From the NCBI RefSeq assembly GCF_020360975.1, contig NW_025408668.1, positions 1,240,001 through 1,304,000 of the forward strand: a stretch of 64,000 nt of DNA, written 5' to 3'. The DNA is from Hirsutella rhossiliensis (Eukaryota; Ascomycota; Sordariomycetes; Hypocreales; Ophiocordycipitaceae). The notes under the pieces were generated by a model that was given only the letters and a program-made list of their open reading frames with translations, had not been told where the DNA came from and ran no database searches. The translations under genes and the position numbers were made by a program. Shown here in pieces: positions 10,208-21,393 of this stretch. Within the stretch, counting starts at the first letter, position 1; the number at the start of each line of letters is the position of its first letter.

Positions 10208-11932
10208 ATGCTTTTCAAACAATCCGGTGCCGCCTTCGGCCCGCTCCCAGCTCAGATTGGCCGCGTGAGTCTTCGCGGCAGTGGCTCTTTCACGGGCAAC
10301 AACGAGACCACCTTCGATCATGGACAGCTGCCGCAGTTTCTGCCTCGCATCCAATGGCCCGATGGCCACGTGGCCCAGATACTTGGACGACATACGTCGG
10401 CGCTGGGGACCGGCATAGACTGGACTGTTCGGTCTGAGGTTGAGGACCTGCGCGACAGGGTGACCTCCATCTATTCTTGCTTGGCCCCTATGCCGTCGTT
10501 CGCGAGCGGACTCTACGACGAAACGCCGTGGCTGGCCCACGTCGCCTTTATGCACGATATCCTGCACTGCTCCATCTCGAACCAAATCCCCCTCGCCGAG
10601 CTCGAAATGTTTGCCCTGCTACGAACCACATCATACGGCATGTTCGAGTCCATGGCCTGGCTTTATCCCTGGCACATTCCCGGCCCTTGCGGCGATGACA
10701 AGTTAGCCGAGGAATGGAGACCCGACTTCAGCATGCGCATGAAGGTGGGCGAGTTTCAGGAGCCGGGCTCCGACGAGCAATACTACCAATCCCGCATGTA
10801 CGGCCGGCGATGGGTCGTGGCCCCCGTCCTGTGTGGAGAGGAGCAGTGGAGCATGACCATCTTTGATCGTTGCCAGGGGCACTTGTACATATTCGACAGC
10901 GGCGACGGCCCGCGCCGGAGCGAGCGCATCGAGGCCTGCGTGCACCTCTGGGTTCGCTTCTGGAACTGGTTGCATTTGCCGTGGGACTTTCAGTACTTTG
11001 TCCCCACCGCCACCAGGCAGACCAGCGCCAAGGACTCGGGGCTCATATCCATCGCTTGGCTAATGTTTGTCCTTCGCGACCAAGTGGGCGGCACCATGTC
11101 TGTCGACGATGTCACAGTCCGGAGGGCAGACGTAGTAATCACAGCCGCGGATCCTGGTGTGGAAATCGAGCCCAGCGACTTGTGTCTTCGCGACTGGCTC
11201 CCTGACGGGTGCAAGCTTGCCTATGGAGGGCTCATGGCCGTCAGAAGAATCATCAAAGCCATGGTATGCAACGAGTTGGGCCTCGCGCATCACGAGGTCC
11301 TCACCAAGGAGTTTCGCAACTACGACGGGCGCGTCCCGGGCATCATTCCCTCGGCCCTGACGCTCCTCCGAAACATGGGCACGCAGCTCGCTGCTCACGA
11401 TAGCATGCTTCCGCCAGACTTGTTCTGGACGGCGCAAGGCGGGCCTCAGTTCGCCATGGCGCAGCGAATAGTCGCTGGCCCATACCAACACGATGCACCG
11501 CGCAGACACAGGCCTCACACGCAACAACGCCGCTTCCGCGTCGAAGCGACCCCGGACGCCCTAGCCCGGCGCACGACTCAAGAGGTTCAATGGCCGGCCG
11601 GCGTGCCCTTTACCGCCGAGAACCCCGTGAACCGGCCCGCTTGCGGCGCGGAGCTCGAGGTGGCGGGCGTCGACACACGGCGTGATCTTGACACCTTGTT
11701 CTCTCTGCATTTCGACGCCACTCTAGCCAACTGCGAGGCGCCACAATTTTGCCAACACCTGCGGCGCCCCCAGCGCATCGAGCTGGGCGATATCCACACC
11801 CAGCGGCATAGCAGCGGCTGCCAAGTCCTGAAGCTGCATCTCGTAGTAGGTTTAGGAAGTGAATCAGCGAGCGAGGGCCTGACGGTGGATATCCCGATCA
11901 ACAAGCCCGGACTCGGAAGCAAGGTGCCCTGA
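10208..11932 (+). CDS. Ulp1/C48 peptidase-like protein with substituted catalytic residues
   Basis: A single exon encodes 574 aa. The central part (about 195-290) has the spacing of a Ulp1-type cysteine protease core. A strand-strand motif EEQWSMTIFDR aligns with the family's HW motif, an Asp lies 17 residues after it (Asp230 in YIFDS), and a Gln sits six residues before the nucleophile position (Gln271 in RQTSAKDSG). The family His is Gln213 and the nucleophile Cys is Ser277, so the usual His-Asp-Cys triad is lost while the Asp and oxyanion Gln remain. This suggests a pseudoprotease or binding module, perhaps for SUMO/ubiquitin-like proteins. Residues 1-190 have no recognised domain. Residues 415-574 are polar, with Arg/Gln-rich low-complexity stretches. 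No introns are seen. The ATG at 10208 is the first in frame. Confidence 0.72.
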   Translation: MLFKQSGAAFGPLPAQIGRVSLRGSGSFTGNNETTFDHGQLPQFLPRIQWPDGHVAQILGRHTSALGTGIDWTVRSEVEDLRDRVTSIYSCLAPMPSFASGLYDETPWLAHVAFMHDILHCSISNQIPLAELEMFALLRTTSYGMFESMAWLYPWHIPGPCGDDKLAEEWRPDFSMRMKVGEFQEPGSDEQYYQSRMYGRRWVVAPVLCGEEQWSMTIFDRCQGHLYIFDSGDGPRRSERIEACVHLWVRFWNWLHLPWDFQYFVPTATRQTSAKDSGLISIAWLMFVLRDQVGGTMSVDDVTVRRADVVITAADPGVEIEPSDLCLRDWLPDGCKLAYGGLMAVRRIIKAMVCNELGLAHHEVLTKEFRNYDGRVPGIIPSALTLLRNMGTQLAAHDSMLPPDLFWTAQGGPQFAMAQRIVAGPYQHDAPRRHRPHTQQRRFRVEATPDALARRTTQEVQWPAGVPFTAENPVNRPACGAELEVAGVDTRRDLDTLFSLHFDATLANCEAPQFCQHLRRPQRIELGDIHTQRHSSGCQVLKLHLVVGLGSESASEGLTVDIPINKPGLGSKVP

Positions 11933-13577
11933 CCTTGCATTGGTAGGCTCGGCGAGCTCAAATTACAAGGAGAGAGATACTTCTAATTTTATATCCTCCA
12001 CGGCTCGTGTTTCATGCTTTTGATATTAGCAATATTACGATCCGAGTGAGGAAATAATCGAAGGCTTCGGAGTTTAAAGCGTTCAAGCGACAAGTTCGAA
12101 TTCATTGGTGCGTTTGATAATGGGGAGACGGAATCACACGTTGCTGCGAGGTTGGAGTTCCGGGTGGCTGCTCCTTACTTGCTCACCCGGCGGTCTCTTG
12201 CCAGGAATCGCAAAGAAAGCGAAAAGAACAATATAAAAGCTCACCGCCTTCTCTCGCGAAAAGGGATGATTCACTGCCATTTCCTGGAGAAAGCCTAGCT
12301 ATATCACGTCCCGCGTGCCCGTCTAATTGTCAACGGTGAGCCCCCGGCAAGCGCTGGGCAGTCCCGGCGACCCAACCCTGCGGGACCCGCCGTGACGGCG
12401 CATCTATATGGAAGCGCCGGGACATATTAATTACATGCCCCATGCGCACTGTGAAAAAGGGAGCATTGAAGGGTCGATCCGAGCCGGGGGTACGTTCTGG
12501 AACGTTGCCACGAACAGGAGAATGGGGCGGCTGCCCGGGGGGGGGGGGTGCAGAATTCACCCCGTAGGAGGCCGTGAATCAGTGGACCAACCAACGGGAG
12601 AAGGACAGGCCTGAGGTCTGCCGAGCGCAGGAGGCCGGGAGGGAAGATGTGGAGAGAGGAGATATCAGATCCATGGTCCGCAGGACGCAGAGGGCGATGC
12701 TGGGGTTCCCCTTTTGCCGGGGCGGTAATTACAGACACAGTGTAGTCGGAATGCGCAGTGCTCATCTCGTAGGTAAAACAAGGTACGGATACCTCACCCT
12801 ACATATATGTACATTATTAGACGGAATATGTACAGCAACTTACACGCTTCTGCGACGCACAGCATATCGACATGCAGCGTGCATGCGGCGGTACGGAGCC
12901 ATCCGTCGTGCTGCGTCTGTGTGCTACTGCCCCTTGCTTGATGGCGATGAGGGAAAATAGCCCACCTATGTATTGTACAACAGTAAATAGATCATACGTG
13001 CTCGCTCGGATTGGGGCGTCGACGTGGCCAACCGGCTGGGGGCGGGTTCCTGGATCTCTTGCTGCATATCCAACGAAGCATGTAGCTATTTGTATCGTCA
13101 ATAATTTACACAGACACTCTCAGCGACCGCGGGTGTGTGGTATATTCACACCGGCGCTCTGATTTGAGTCAAGCACCTTTTCTTGTCCTCCCCGAAACGC
13201 CGTCAAGAAGGCGGTAACTATACGGATAGCGAGCAGCTGAGAAAAAAAAGAAGGGGGGCGGGAGACATACGACGGATGTGACATGGGCTTGACCCGCCGG
13301 GAGGGGACGCAAGCTGGGCAGGCGACAGATTTGATTGGCATAAGCATTTCCACTACTAGCTTGCTGCCCAGATGCATACGGGATAGAGCATGGAGGGCGT
13401 TGGACTCGGGGTTTTTTTTGCGCGCCAGCGGCGATACTTTCTAAACGGCGTCGTCAAACAACCCCTTTGCGAAAGAGACAGGAAAAAGAACCCGAGAAGA
13501 AACGAAACACCGATATTCCTCGCACAAGGCTCCGAGCCCAAAAGGGAAGCAATGCATGTGATTTGATCAAGAGCCCA
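11933..13577. other. Convergent intergenic region
   Basis: About 1.6 kb lies between the 3' ends of the Ulp1-like and chorismate synthase genes. A run of ten or more G occurs at about 12537-12548. The region is lower in GC around 11960-12070, and no coding frame is convincing. Confidence 0.45.
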
Positions 13578-14841
13578 TCAGCCCTGGGCGCCAGGGGCAG
13601 CAGCCATCTGGCGGCCGACGTGGCGGGCGTGCTGGGCCATGAGGGCATCGGCAACGGCGAGGGCGGCCATGGCCTCGACAATGGGGACGGCGCGGGGCAC
13701 GACGCAGGGGTCGTGGCGGCCCTTTGCGGCGAGGACGCCTTGGCCGGCGGCATCGTAGCGGGCCGTGGTCTGGTCCTGGCTGATGGTGGCGGGGGGCTTG
13801 AAGGCGACGCGGAAGTAGATGGGCATGCCGTTTGAGATGCCGCCCTGGATGCCGCCCGAGTTGTTTGTGCGGGTGACGAGGCGCGAGCGGGGGATGGCGG
13901 CCGCCGAGGAAGACGAGGCCTGCTCGTCGTCGTGGACGGCAGCGACAAAGGCGTCGTTGTGGCGGCTGCCAGTCATCTCGGCGCCGCGGAAGCCGGAGCC
14001 GACCTCGAAGGCCTTGACGGCGGGGATGGAGAGCATGGCGTGGGCGAGGACGGCCTCGAGCTTGTCGAAGCAGGGCTCGCCGAGGCCTGGGGGCGCGTTG
14101 CGGACGACGCAGGTGACGGTGCCGCCGGTGCTGTCGTGGCGGTCGCGCAGCTCGGCGATGCGCTGCTCCATGCGGCGCGAGGCGTCGGCATCGGGGCAGC
14201 GCACGGGCAGGAACTCGTCGACGCGCTGGCGGGTGACGGACTGGACGAGGGAGAGAAAGGCGGGGTCGTCGGGGCCATCGTCGGGGAAGAGCTTCATGGC
14301 GCCGACCGAGGAGACGAAGGCGACGATTTCAATGCCGTAGGCCTCCCGCAGCCACTTGTCCGCGACGGCGCCGGCGGCAACACGCGCAATCGTCTCGCGC
14401 GCCGAGCTGCGCCCGCCGCCCGAGCTCGCCTTGACGCCGTACTTTTCCAGGTAGGTCCAGTCGGCGTGGCTGGGGCGCGGGTACAGGTCCATGGTGTCGT
14501 TGCCGTAGTCGCGGGGCCGCTGGTCCTCGTTGGGGACGGTGAGGAGGATCGGGGTGCCGAGGGTGCGGCCGGCCTCGACGCCGCTGTGGACAGTGACGAG
14601 GTCCTTTTCATCGCGCGGCGTGGTGATGGCGGATTGGCCGGGGCGGCGGCGGTTGAGCTGCGGCTGGATGTCCGACGCGGCGAGGGAGAGGCCGGGGGGG
14701 CAGTTTTCGATGATGCAGGAGACGGATTTGCCGTGGGACTCGCCGGCGCTGGGCGGTTTCTCACGTTAGTTGGATGGGCACGGAGAAGGGGAACGGGATT
14801 GCGTACGTGGTGACCCGGAAGAAGTGCCCAAAGGCGGACAT
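13578..14841 (-). CDS. ARO2: Chorismate synthase (with fungal-type flavin reductase activity expected)
   Basis: Two exons on the minus strand, 14841-14807 and 14748-13578, are joined by a 58-nt intron and give 401 aa. The enzyme converts 5-enolpyruvylshikimate-3-phosphate to chorismate using reduced FMN, the last step of the shikimate pathway before aromatic amino acids. Visible family motifs are [20 protein letters not shown] across the splice site, with conserved His17; the [18 protein letters not shown] block; [19 protein letters not shown]; and [17 protein letters not shown] near the C-terminus. Fungal members also reduce FMN with NADPH; this is known for the family and not seen directly here. 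The intron sits after only 12 codons, a common position in filamentous fungi. A Ser/Ala-rich insertion ([14 protein letters not shown]) lies around 238-252. It is expected to be cytosolic. Confidence 0.96.
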
Positions 14842-17760
14842 GGTGGGCGGCAGGGGCGGTCTTCAAGTCTTGGGTCTTTTTATGCGTGTTGTTGGCTCAC
14901 GCAATTGACAGCCGATGGGGCGCCGCAGGAGACGAGGGACAGAGGGCAGGGCAGAGCAGGTCCAGGAAGCAAGGAGTGACGCTTTCAGTCGAGGCGAGGT
15001 TGGCTGAGATGAGGCTGCCGGGGATGACGGTTGCGCCGATGTCGGGTCGTGAGGCGCTGGACGGACAAAAGTCGAACGCGTCCGGGCCGGGCCGTCTCTT
15101 GCGCCGGCACTTCAAGTCCCTGGCGGATCAACAATGCTCCGGCTCAATGCCCGCTGATGATTGACAAAGGGAAGTACGGTACTCGACAAAACAGCATCGT
15201 TATCGAGTCCTGCGCGTCAATTGATTATTATAAATGACGAGATTCGAGAAAAAGGCCCAGCGATTTCGGCTATCCAATACGGGCTGAACCGCGAGCATCC
15301 ATGACCCTGGAGTGCTCGCAGCGTTAGCCCCGGATACGGACGGAGCGGGCTACCGGCCTGCCTGCCCCGCCCCCGCCATCCAAAAATTCCCTTCGAGAGG
15401 GTGCCCTCTTGGCACGTCATTTTGCTAGGCAAGAGTAGAGTGCACTTCAGCAGGTGATGCTGCAAATGACTGTTATAATTGACTGTTTTGACACGTGACA
15501 CCTCTCGGGCCGGGCCAGGGAGCGGAGCCCTCCCAGGGGCTTAGTGAGTGGGGGATCGTTTTTCTTTGTGCTGAAATGGGGAGCAAATGGTGTCGGTCAG
15601 ACTGGGTGCTTTGTGATTCCCTCGCACATAGACGAGCCCAAAAGCAAAGATGAAAGAGAGATGGCCTCGTATTAGTATTTCCTATGCAGTACGTATCCAT
15701 TTAGAAGTAGTATGTACATAGACGTGATATGATGATATTACGGCGCCGGACGAAATATATGTCGTCCCATGATGAGTGGAAGGGGGAGGGTCTGGTGATG
15801 AAGTCGTGTCCTGGTGATGCTGTCCCCCCCTCTTATCCCATCCCGGATGGCGACCACGAGGACGGGTTCGGGGTGGGAACAGGATTGGCTGCCTCTGCTA
15901 CAACTAACTTACCTTTAGTCTGTACTGTAGTTCCGCCGTGCATGTGCGAGAGCGTGCATGTAATTACTGCACGGAGTATGTGGGCATGTTTCCAGTGTGC
16001 TTCCAGTAACCCGAGTTGGATGCGGGTTGTGCAGTTACCTCGAGCACCTACGCATACAGAGGTATAAGTTAGGCAGCAACTAGGATGCGTCTAGTCATAC
16101 AGATCACGATATCAACGCTTAGTTGTAACGCAGCATGACAACATGTCCTGTTACCGTCAACCTAACTATACCCAGATGCTGACCAGGCGCCGGTACTTTG
16201 CAGACACAGTGCGGCTCCCATCAGGGCTTCCTTTGCTTGCCGGTGATAGGGAGTGATGCATCGACGTACAGTAGCAACAAAGACCACTTCGTCACCACCG
16301 TCATCGCCTCTCATCGCCATCCATCATGGTCCGTCGTTCCGCAGACGCTGCAGAATTGGACCCCGTCATCGAGTCGGAGGAAGCCGGACAAGCATGAGAT
16401 GGTACGAAGTACGGATACAGATAGAAAAAAAAGGAGGGAATGAGGTGATCTGGTGAGTCTTCACAAAAGCACAAAGCGCCTGTATGGAGATTTACTGTGG
16501 GTGCAGGCGAGGCCGGCGCCCGGGACCTATGCCCCGGAGCCAAGGCCGGTGCCGAACCAAGGGCCCCCCAGGACCAGAAAGAGATGAAGGCTGGCCGTAA
16601 AATGACGCACTGTACGAGTATGAGCTTGTGCGCTCGAAGATACAATGTCACGATACAGGATCATCAGGAGATGGGAGAACCACCACCAAAGGCAGTACAG
16701 ATTGGACGAGACATCAAGGGGGCAGACGCGAAATTTGTCCATGGCGGTTCGAGGCCTCACGCGTCTTCCCTGCCGGCCAGGTGGTAAGTTAGACTGCTGG
16801 TACGGAGTAAAAGTCAGACAAGATGCACGCGTGTGTGAATGGTGACTGAAATGCGACATGGAGCCGCTTCGGCGTACTCCGTACATATACACTACTAGGG
16901 TAATTAGCATGCACATTCGGTATGCAAACGGGGGACGGGCCGCAGCTTGGGCGGCTGATGTAGGAGAGTGACGAGCTTACACGGACGCCCTCGTTTCTTT
17001 TCCCGCGTAAAACGGACGAGGCGTGTCATGGTCAGGGCAGGACGTGAAGAGGGGGTTTATCACACATGGCGAGAGCAACTCTGTTCGATGGAAATGGAAA
17101 AGGAAGGGGGACAAAAAGCCAAGGATAATAGCATACGAAGTACATGGCCAGCGGACAGGGAGGGAGCAGCAGCATGGATTCATCGCGGCGTCCCATGGAT
17201 GAGCTTAACCATGCCTGATGAACCAGATGCATCTCGCGACACGAAAGGTGCTGTGGCTTCCCCGTGGCGGTCTGGAATGGGCGCAAAAAGGGGCCATTGA
17301 CCGAACATGAGCTACCTGCCGGTCTAAGATTGTCATTACAGTAAACCCCGTTCCCTCTCACTGATTGACTGGCTGAGAAGGGGGGGTGAAATGACGAGCC
17401 CCCTTTGCCCCCTTGCCCCTTTCCGTGCCCTGTGTGCGTGTGTGTATCATGACCCGAGGGGCGTCGAAACGAGATGATCTCTCTCTCCATTCAGATTTGG
17501 CCTGCACAGCATCTCCAAAGATCATTAGCCCGCGTGTGATGAACGAATATTTTTAGTGCAGCGTCCGTCGTTGGCTGACAGGCTGCCACACCTTGTCGAT
17601 CCAAACGCGGCATATCTCGAGTGGAGTCCGTCGGTGCGGTACGGGAGCGACAGTCTGTACCCACAAAGGGGGCTCTGGGCCTTGTTCATTTGGAGCGCAG
17701 GCAGAGGCGACATTTGGGAACGTGGTGGCTGTCGATGCAAACCTTGAGGGAGAAATCATG

Positions 17761-17762
17761 GT

Positions 17763-17797
<35 letters not shown>
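17761..17797 (+). repeat. GTG/GCG trinucleotide microsatellite
   Basis: Three GTG-type units are followed by about nine GCG units in noncoding DNA. Confidence 0.9.
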
Positions 17798-17800
<3 letters not shown>

Positions 17801-18747
17801 CCTCGGCTCGGGGGTTAGTTATGGCGGTAAGACAAAAGGCATTCTCAGTCACCTCGAGGTCGAGCCGAGTCGAGTGGAGGAAGTGAAGCTCGAGTGTCTC
17901 TTTTTTTTTTCCTGATGGCCGTGGAGGATGGCTCGAGGAAGCCTTTCTTGCTACTCGCACTGTGGTCCCCATCCGCCACCATCCGCTTGAAGTACCGACG
18001 AGAGCAACTCAGTGTTGGCGTGATTTCAATGCTACCACTACCAACTTGAGATTGAAGTATTGGCGATGCGCAAAAGAGAGGCGCCGACATGGGCGGATGC
18101 GTACTAATTACCTAGTACGCAGGTCCTGGCGATAGGTAAGAGGACTAAGTACGGAGTACGGATATAGCCAGCTTAACTGTGCTCCTGCAACGTGCACGGC
18201 CCTGATTTCCACTAGCATCGCCTCTAGCATCGCCTCCCAGGTTCCCTCCCGCCGCCGCTTGGCCGCAACGATAGCTCGCAGCATGCCCGTCTGTCCATGT
18301 ACTCGTCCGCGCTCTATCGCGTGCTGAGGTACGTGTCTGGCACTAATCAAGGTTCCAGCTCCGCAGGGTCTCACAGTCTCCAGACGCTAGCTCCGCACTG
18401 TCTGGGTTGGGCACAGACTCGCGGAGAGAAGGAGGAGTAGGAGGAAAGGAAAGGGGGAAAAACCTGCCTGCCCCGTGGCCTCCACACCACAGTGGTCGTC
18501 GGTGGCTCCTCCCCCCATCCCGTCTCGACGGGTTCCTTCTGTTGTACCTTGTATTTTTATTTTTTATTTTTTTAGTTTCCATTATTTCATTATTTCCATA
18601 CCACCACGACTTCCATCGCCCAACCCTGCTGCCTTGCTTTGCAACACACATTGGCACTTCTTCCCATCTCCATCATCCTCATCACCTCACGACCCTCTCT
18701 CCTCGCGGCGCCTCTTCGCCCGCCTCCCCTTTCGCTGTCCGTTTCTC

Positions 18748-18774
18748 CCGCCGCCGCCGCCGCCGCTGCCGCCG
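18748..18774 (+). repeat. CCG trinucleotide microsatellite
   Basis: About eight CCG-type triplets, one altered to CTG, lie in the CT-rich leader of the PIN4-like gene. Confidence 0.85.
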
Positions 18775-19381
18775 TGCTCCTTTTACGATAACGACGACGA
18801 CGATCAAAGGACCGTGAAAAAAACGAGAGCACGGCTCGTGCTTGGGAGCCGCATCGCTTGCCTCCGTCCTCCGCCCTTTGCGCAACGCCTATTGGCAGAC
18901 GCACCTTGTCGCTTCGACGCCACTTTTGTCGACCGACCAACCGAGCTGCTGAGCCACGACTTCTTCCCTCCCCGCTGCTAGCTTTTGCTCAAGCCCTTCA
19001 TCCTCCCCGTCGCCGACAGTAGGACCACCAGCGTCCTGCCGCTTTCGAGCCCGCCGTCTCCCATCCAGCTTGTCGTACGCGCTGCCATTTACCCACCCTC
19101 TCTCCCCTCGCGAGCGTCGGCGCTAGTCGAGATAAAGTGGCTCCTTGAACCCGTTGGGCCCGCCATTCTCGCCTGCCGGCCCTACCCTGACACGCTTGCT
19201 TGAATTTCATGGTGTCTTGCTCGACCATCCCCGGCCGCCTCGTTGACACCGTCCCGGCAAGCGCTCACTGAGCTCTGCAGACATTCTTCCACCCTCTCTC
19301 CCCTCGGACCTGGCCCAACAGCACTGATCGAGTGGCCCGCTGTGTGACGACAGCTGCTGCTCCTCCGTCCGCTCCACCACC

Positions 19382-21393
19382 ATGAGTCAACAACATCAGC
19401 ATGATTTAGGCTATCTGGACTACTCTTCTCCCGCCAACCGCTCCCCGAGCTCCAGGCAAAACTACGCCGGCGGCGCTGCCTTTGCCTCGGGTCTCTCGCT
19501 GCCCCGCCAGGCTCAGCGTCCCTTTGATGCCCCGCTCAGCTCGTCTGCCCTCTATCCCACCGAGAGGATACCCGCCGGCTTCAATCCCAGGGCCCTCGAC
19601 AGCATGGCCGCCGCCGCCGGAATGCACGGCGGCTACATGCTGGACAATGGTCAGACGTGGAACTACAGCACCGCCGGAGTCGCAACCGTCAACGGTGCCA
19701 TGCACGGGTCCAATCGCCAGAGGAGCGTAAATCGCCGCGCCGCGCTGCCTCAGGTTTGTCCACCCCGTCGTGGCAATGCACGCCATCCGAAGCTGACCCT
19801 GCCCGACCTCTAGAACTGGACCGATCACAGCGCTCTGGCCATGCCAAACAACCTGCAGCCCTTCCCGGGCAGCCTCAACGGAGGCCACATGCAAAACGGC
19901 GGTCTCCGTGTCGACCAGGGTCCCTCGCACACCTCTCCTGACCTCCGATCAACCGCCTCTGACGGCGACCAGCTCATCCCCACGGCCATTGTCATCAAGA
20001 ACATTCCCTTTGCCGTGCGCAAGGAGACGCTGGCGTCCATCATGCTCGATATGAATCTCCCCCAGCCCTACGCCTTCAACTATCACTTTGACAACGGCGT
20101 TTTCCGGGGCCTTGCTTTTGCCAACTTTCAGTCAGCCGAGGACACGAGGGTTGTCATCGACGCCATGAATGGCATGGACGTTCACGGCCGTAAGCTGCGT
20201 GTCGAGTACAAGAAGATGCTGCCCGAGGCGGAGCGAGAGCGCATCGAGCGCGAGAAGAGGGAAAGGCGCGGTCAGCTGGAGGAGCAGCATCGCGCGCCCA
20301 TGCTGCACCAGCAGAGCTCGATCCAGTCGCTTGGCGGCATTTCTCAGACACAGCAGAGAGGCCCCACTGCCCATCTAGGTATGCCTCGGCTCACGGAGCC
20401 CCTTGCAGCCCAAACTGCCTCTAATCGATTCCTACAGGAGACGTCGACCTCAACGACCCCCAGAACCTCGAGTTCTACACGGAGCTGGCCATGTTCAAGC
20501 GCGACGACACGCGCGAGATCCTCGTCTTTCCACCGAGCATCGCCCCTGAGCATCGGCGGTCCATCCATATCCTTGCCCATAACATGGGCTTGGAGCACCA
20601 ATCGATTGGCGAGGCTGACTCTCGTCAGCTCACGGTCCTCAAACGGCAGCAGCCTTCGCCAACGGCCAACGTCCACAACGCCGCCGTCGCCAACAGCCTG
20701 GACATGCACAAGCGAGGACTGAGCCGCGCGGCCACGTTTGACTTTGCCGCCGACCGGGAATCCCGCGCTGCCAGTAACAACTACGCCCACTTGCTGGGTC
20801 GCCAAGGCCCCACCCTCGAGCTTCCCGGGAGCCCCGACGGCGGCGGCATCCCCAACAACCTGCGTGCCGCCAAGAGCTTCGCCGACCTGCGGTCCTTTAC
20901 CCCAAGTCCGTCACAGGCATCCTCGAGCTACCTGGTCCCCGGGGCCGGCGTGAGCAGCATCGGGCCCGGCTCCACCGCCCGGTTCGGTGACTACCATGGC
21001 CACGTCCAGCCGGGAAGCTCCGGCACGCCCGGCTCAAAGGGCGACAACGGCCTCGTCAGCGGCCTCGGCAACCTCAGCCTCAGCCCCTTTGACCCCAACA
21101 CTATGCAAACGCAAGCGCGAAACGCCCCGGGCGCCATTGGGAGCCAGAGGCCCGGAGCAAGTGGCAACTCCAAGAGCGTTCCAGAGAGGCAGCCTCGCGG
21201 TCCCGAGTGGGAGTCGTCCGCCGGCTTTGGTGGGCGAGTCGGGCCCAATGGTCATGTGCAGCGTGGCAGCGGTATGTCGACTAGCTTGACACGGGAAAGT
21301 GAAACGTGCTTGCTAAAATGGCCGGCCCCAGATTCCTCCGATAGCGGCGCCCGCGTGGCCCCGAACTCGACTGGAGCCTCGAGGTACCATTAA
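19382..21393 (+). CDS. PIN4: PIN4/Cip-type RNA-binding protein (RRM plus R3H-like region)
   Basis: Four exons, 19382-19753, 19814-20378, 20438-21271 and 21332-21393, give 610 aa. The last intron (60 nt) is in frame and could be retained. The RRM spans about 179-258 with RNP2 IVIKNI (183-188) and RNP1 FRGLAFANF (221-229). It continues into the long charged helix LPEAERERIEREKRERRGQ that is diagnostic of yeast Pin4 and fission yeast Cip1/Cip2. The second conserved block, NLEFYTELAMFKRDDTREI through HRRSIHILAHNMGLEHQ (about 322-375), is R3H-like. The rest is low-complexity Ser/Gly/Pro/Asn-rich and likely disordered. Relatives control mRNA stability and cell-cycle or stress responses in the cytoplasm. 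The gene has a long CT-rich leader, and the start ATG context is ccaccATGag. Confidence 0.9.

Larger units (their letters stand above)
14842..19381. other. Long divergent intergenic region between ARO2 and PIN4-like genes
   Basis: About 4.5 kb has no reading frame that resembles a protein. It contains exact TACGGAGTA/TACTCCGTA nonamers at 16801, 16875 and 18150. It also has a trinucleotide tract at 17761-17797, a CCG tract at 18748-18774 and a T-rich stretch at 18551-18575. From about 18600 onward the plus strand is strongly CT-rich, typical of a fungal promoter and long 5' leader for the PIN4-like gene. Confidence 0.5.

Noticed and set aside
12060..12125. tRNA-like GTTCGAATT element
   Set aside because: No cloverleaf stems or matching D-arm could be found around it.
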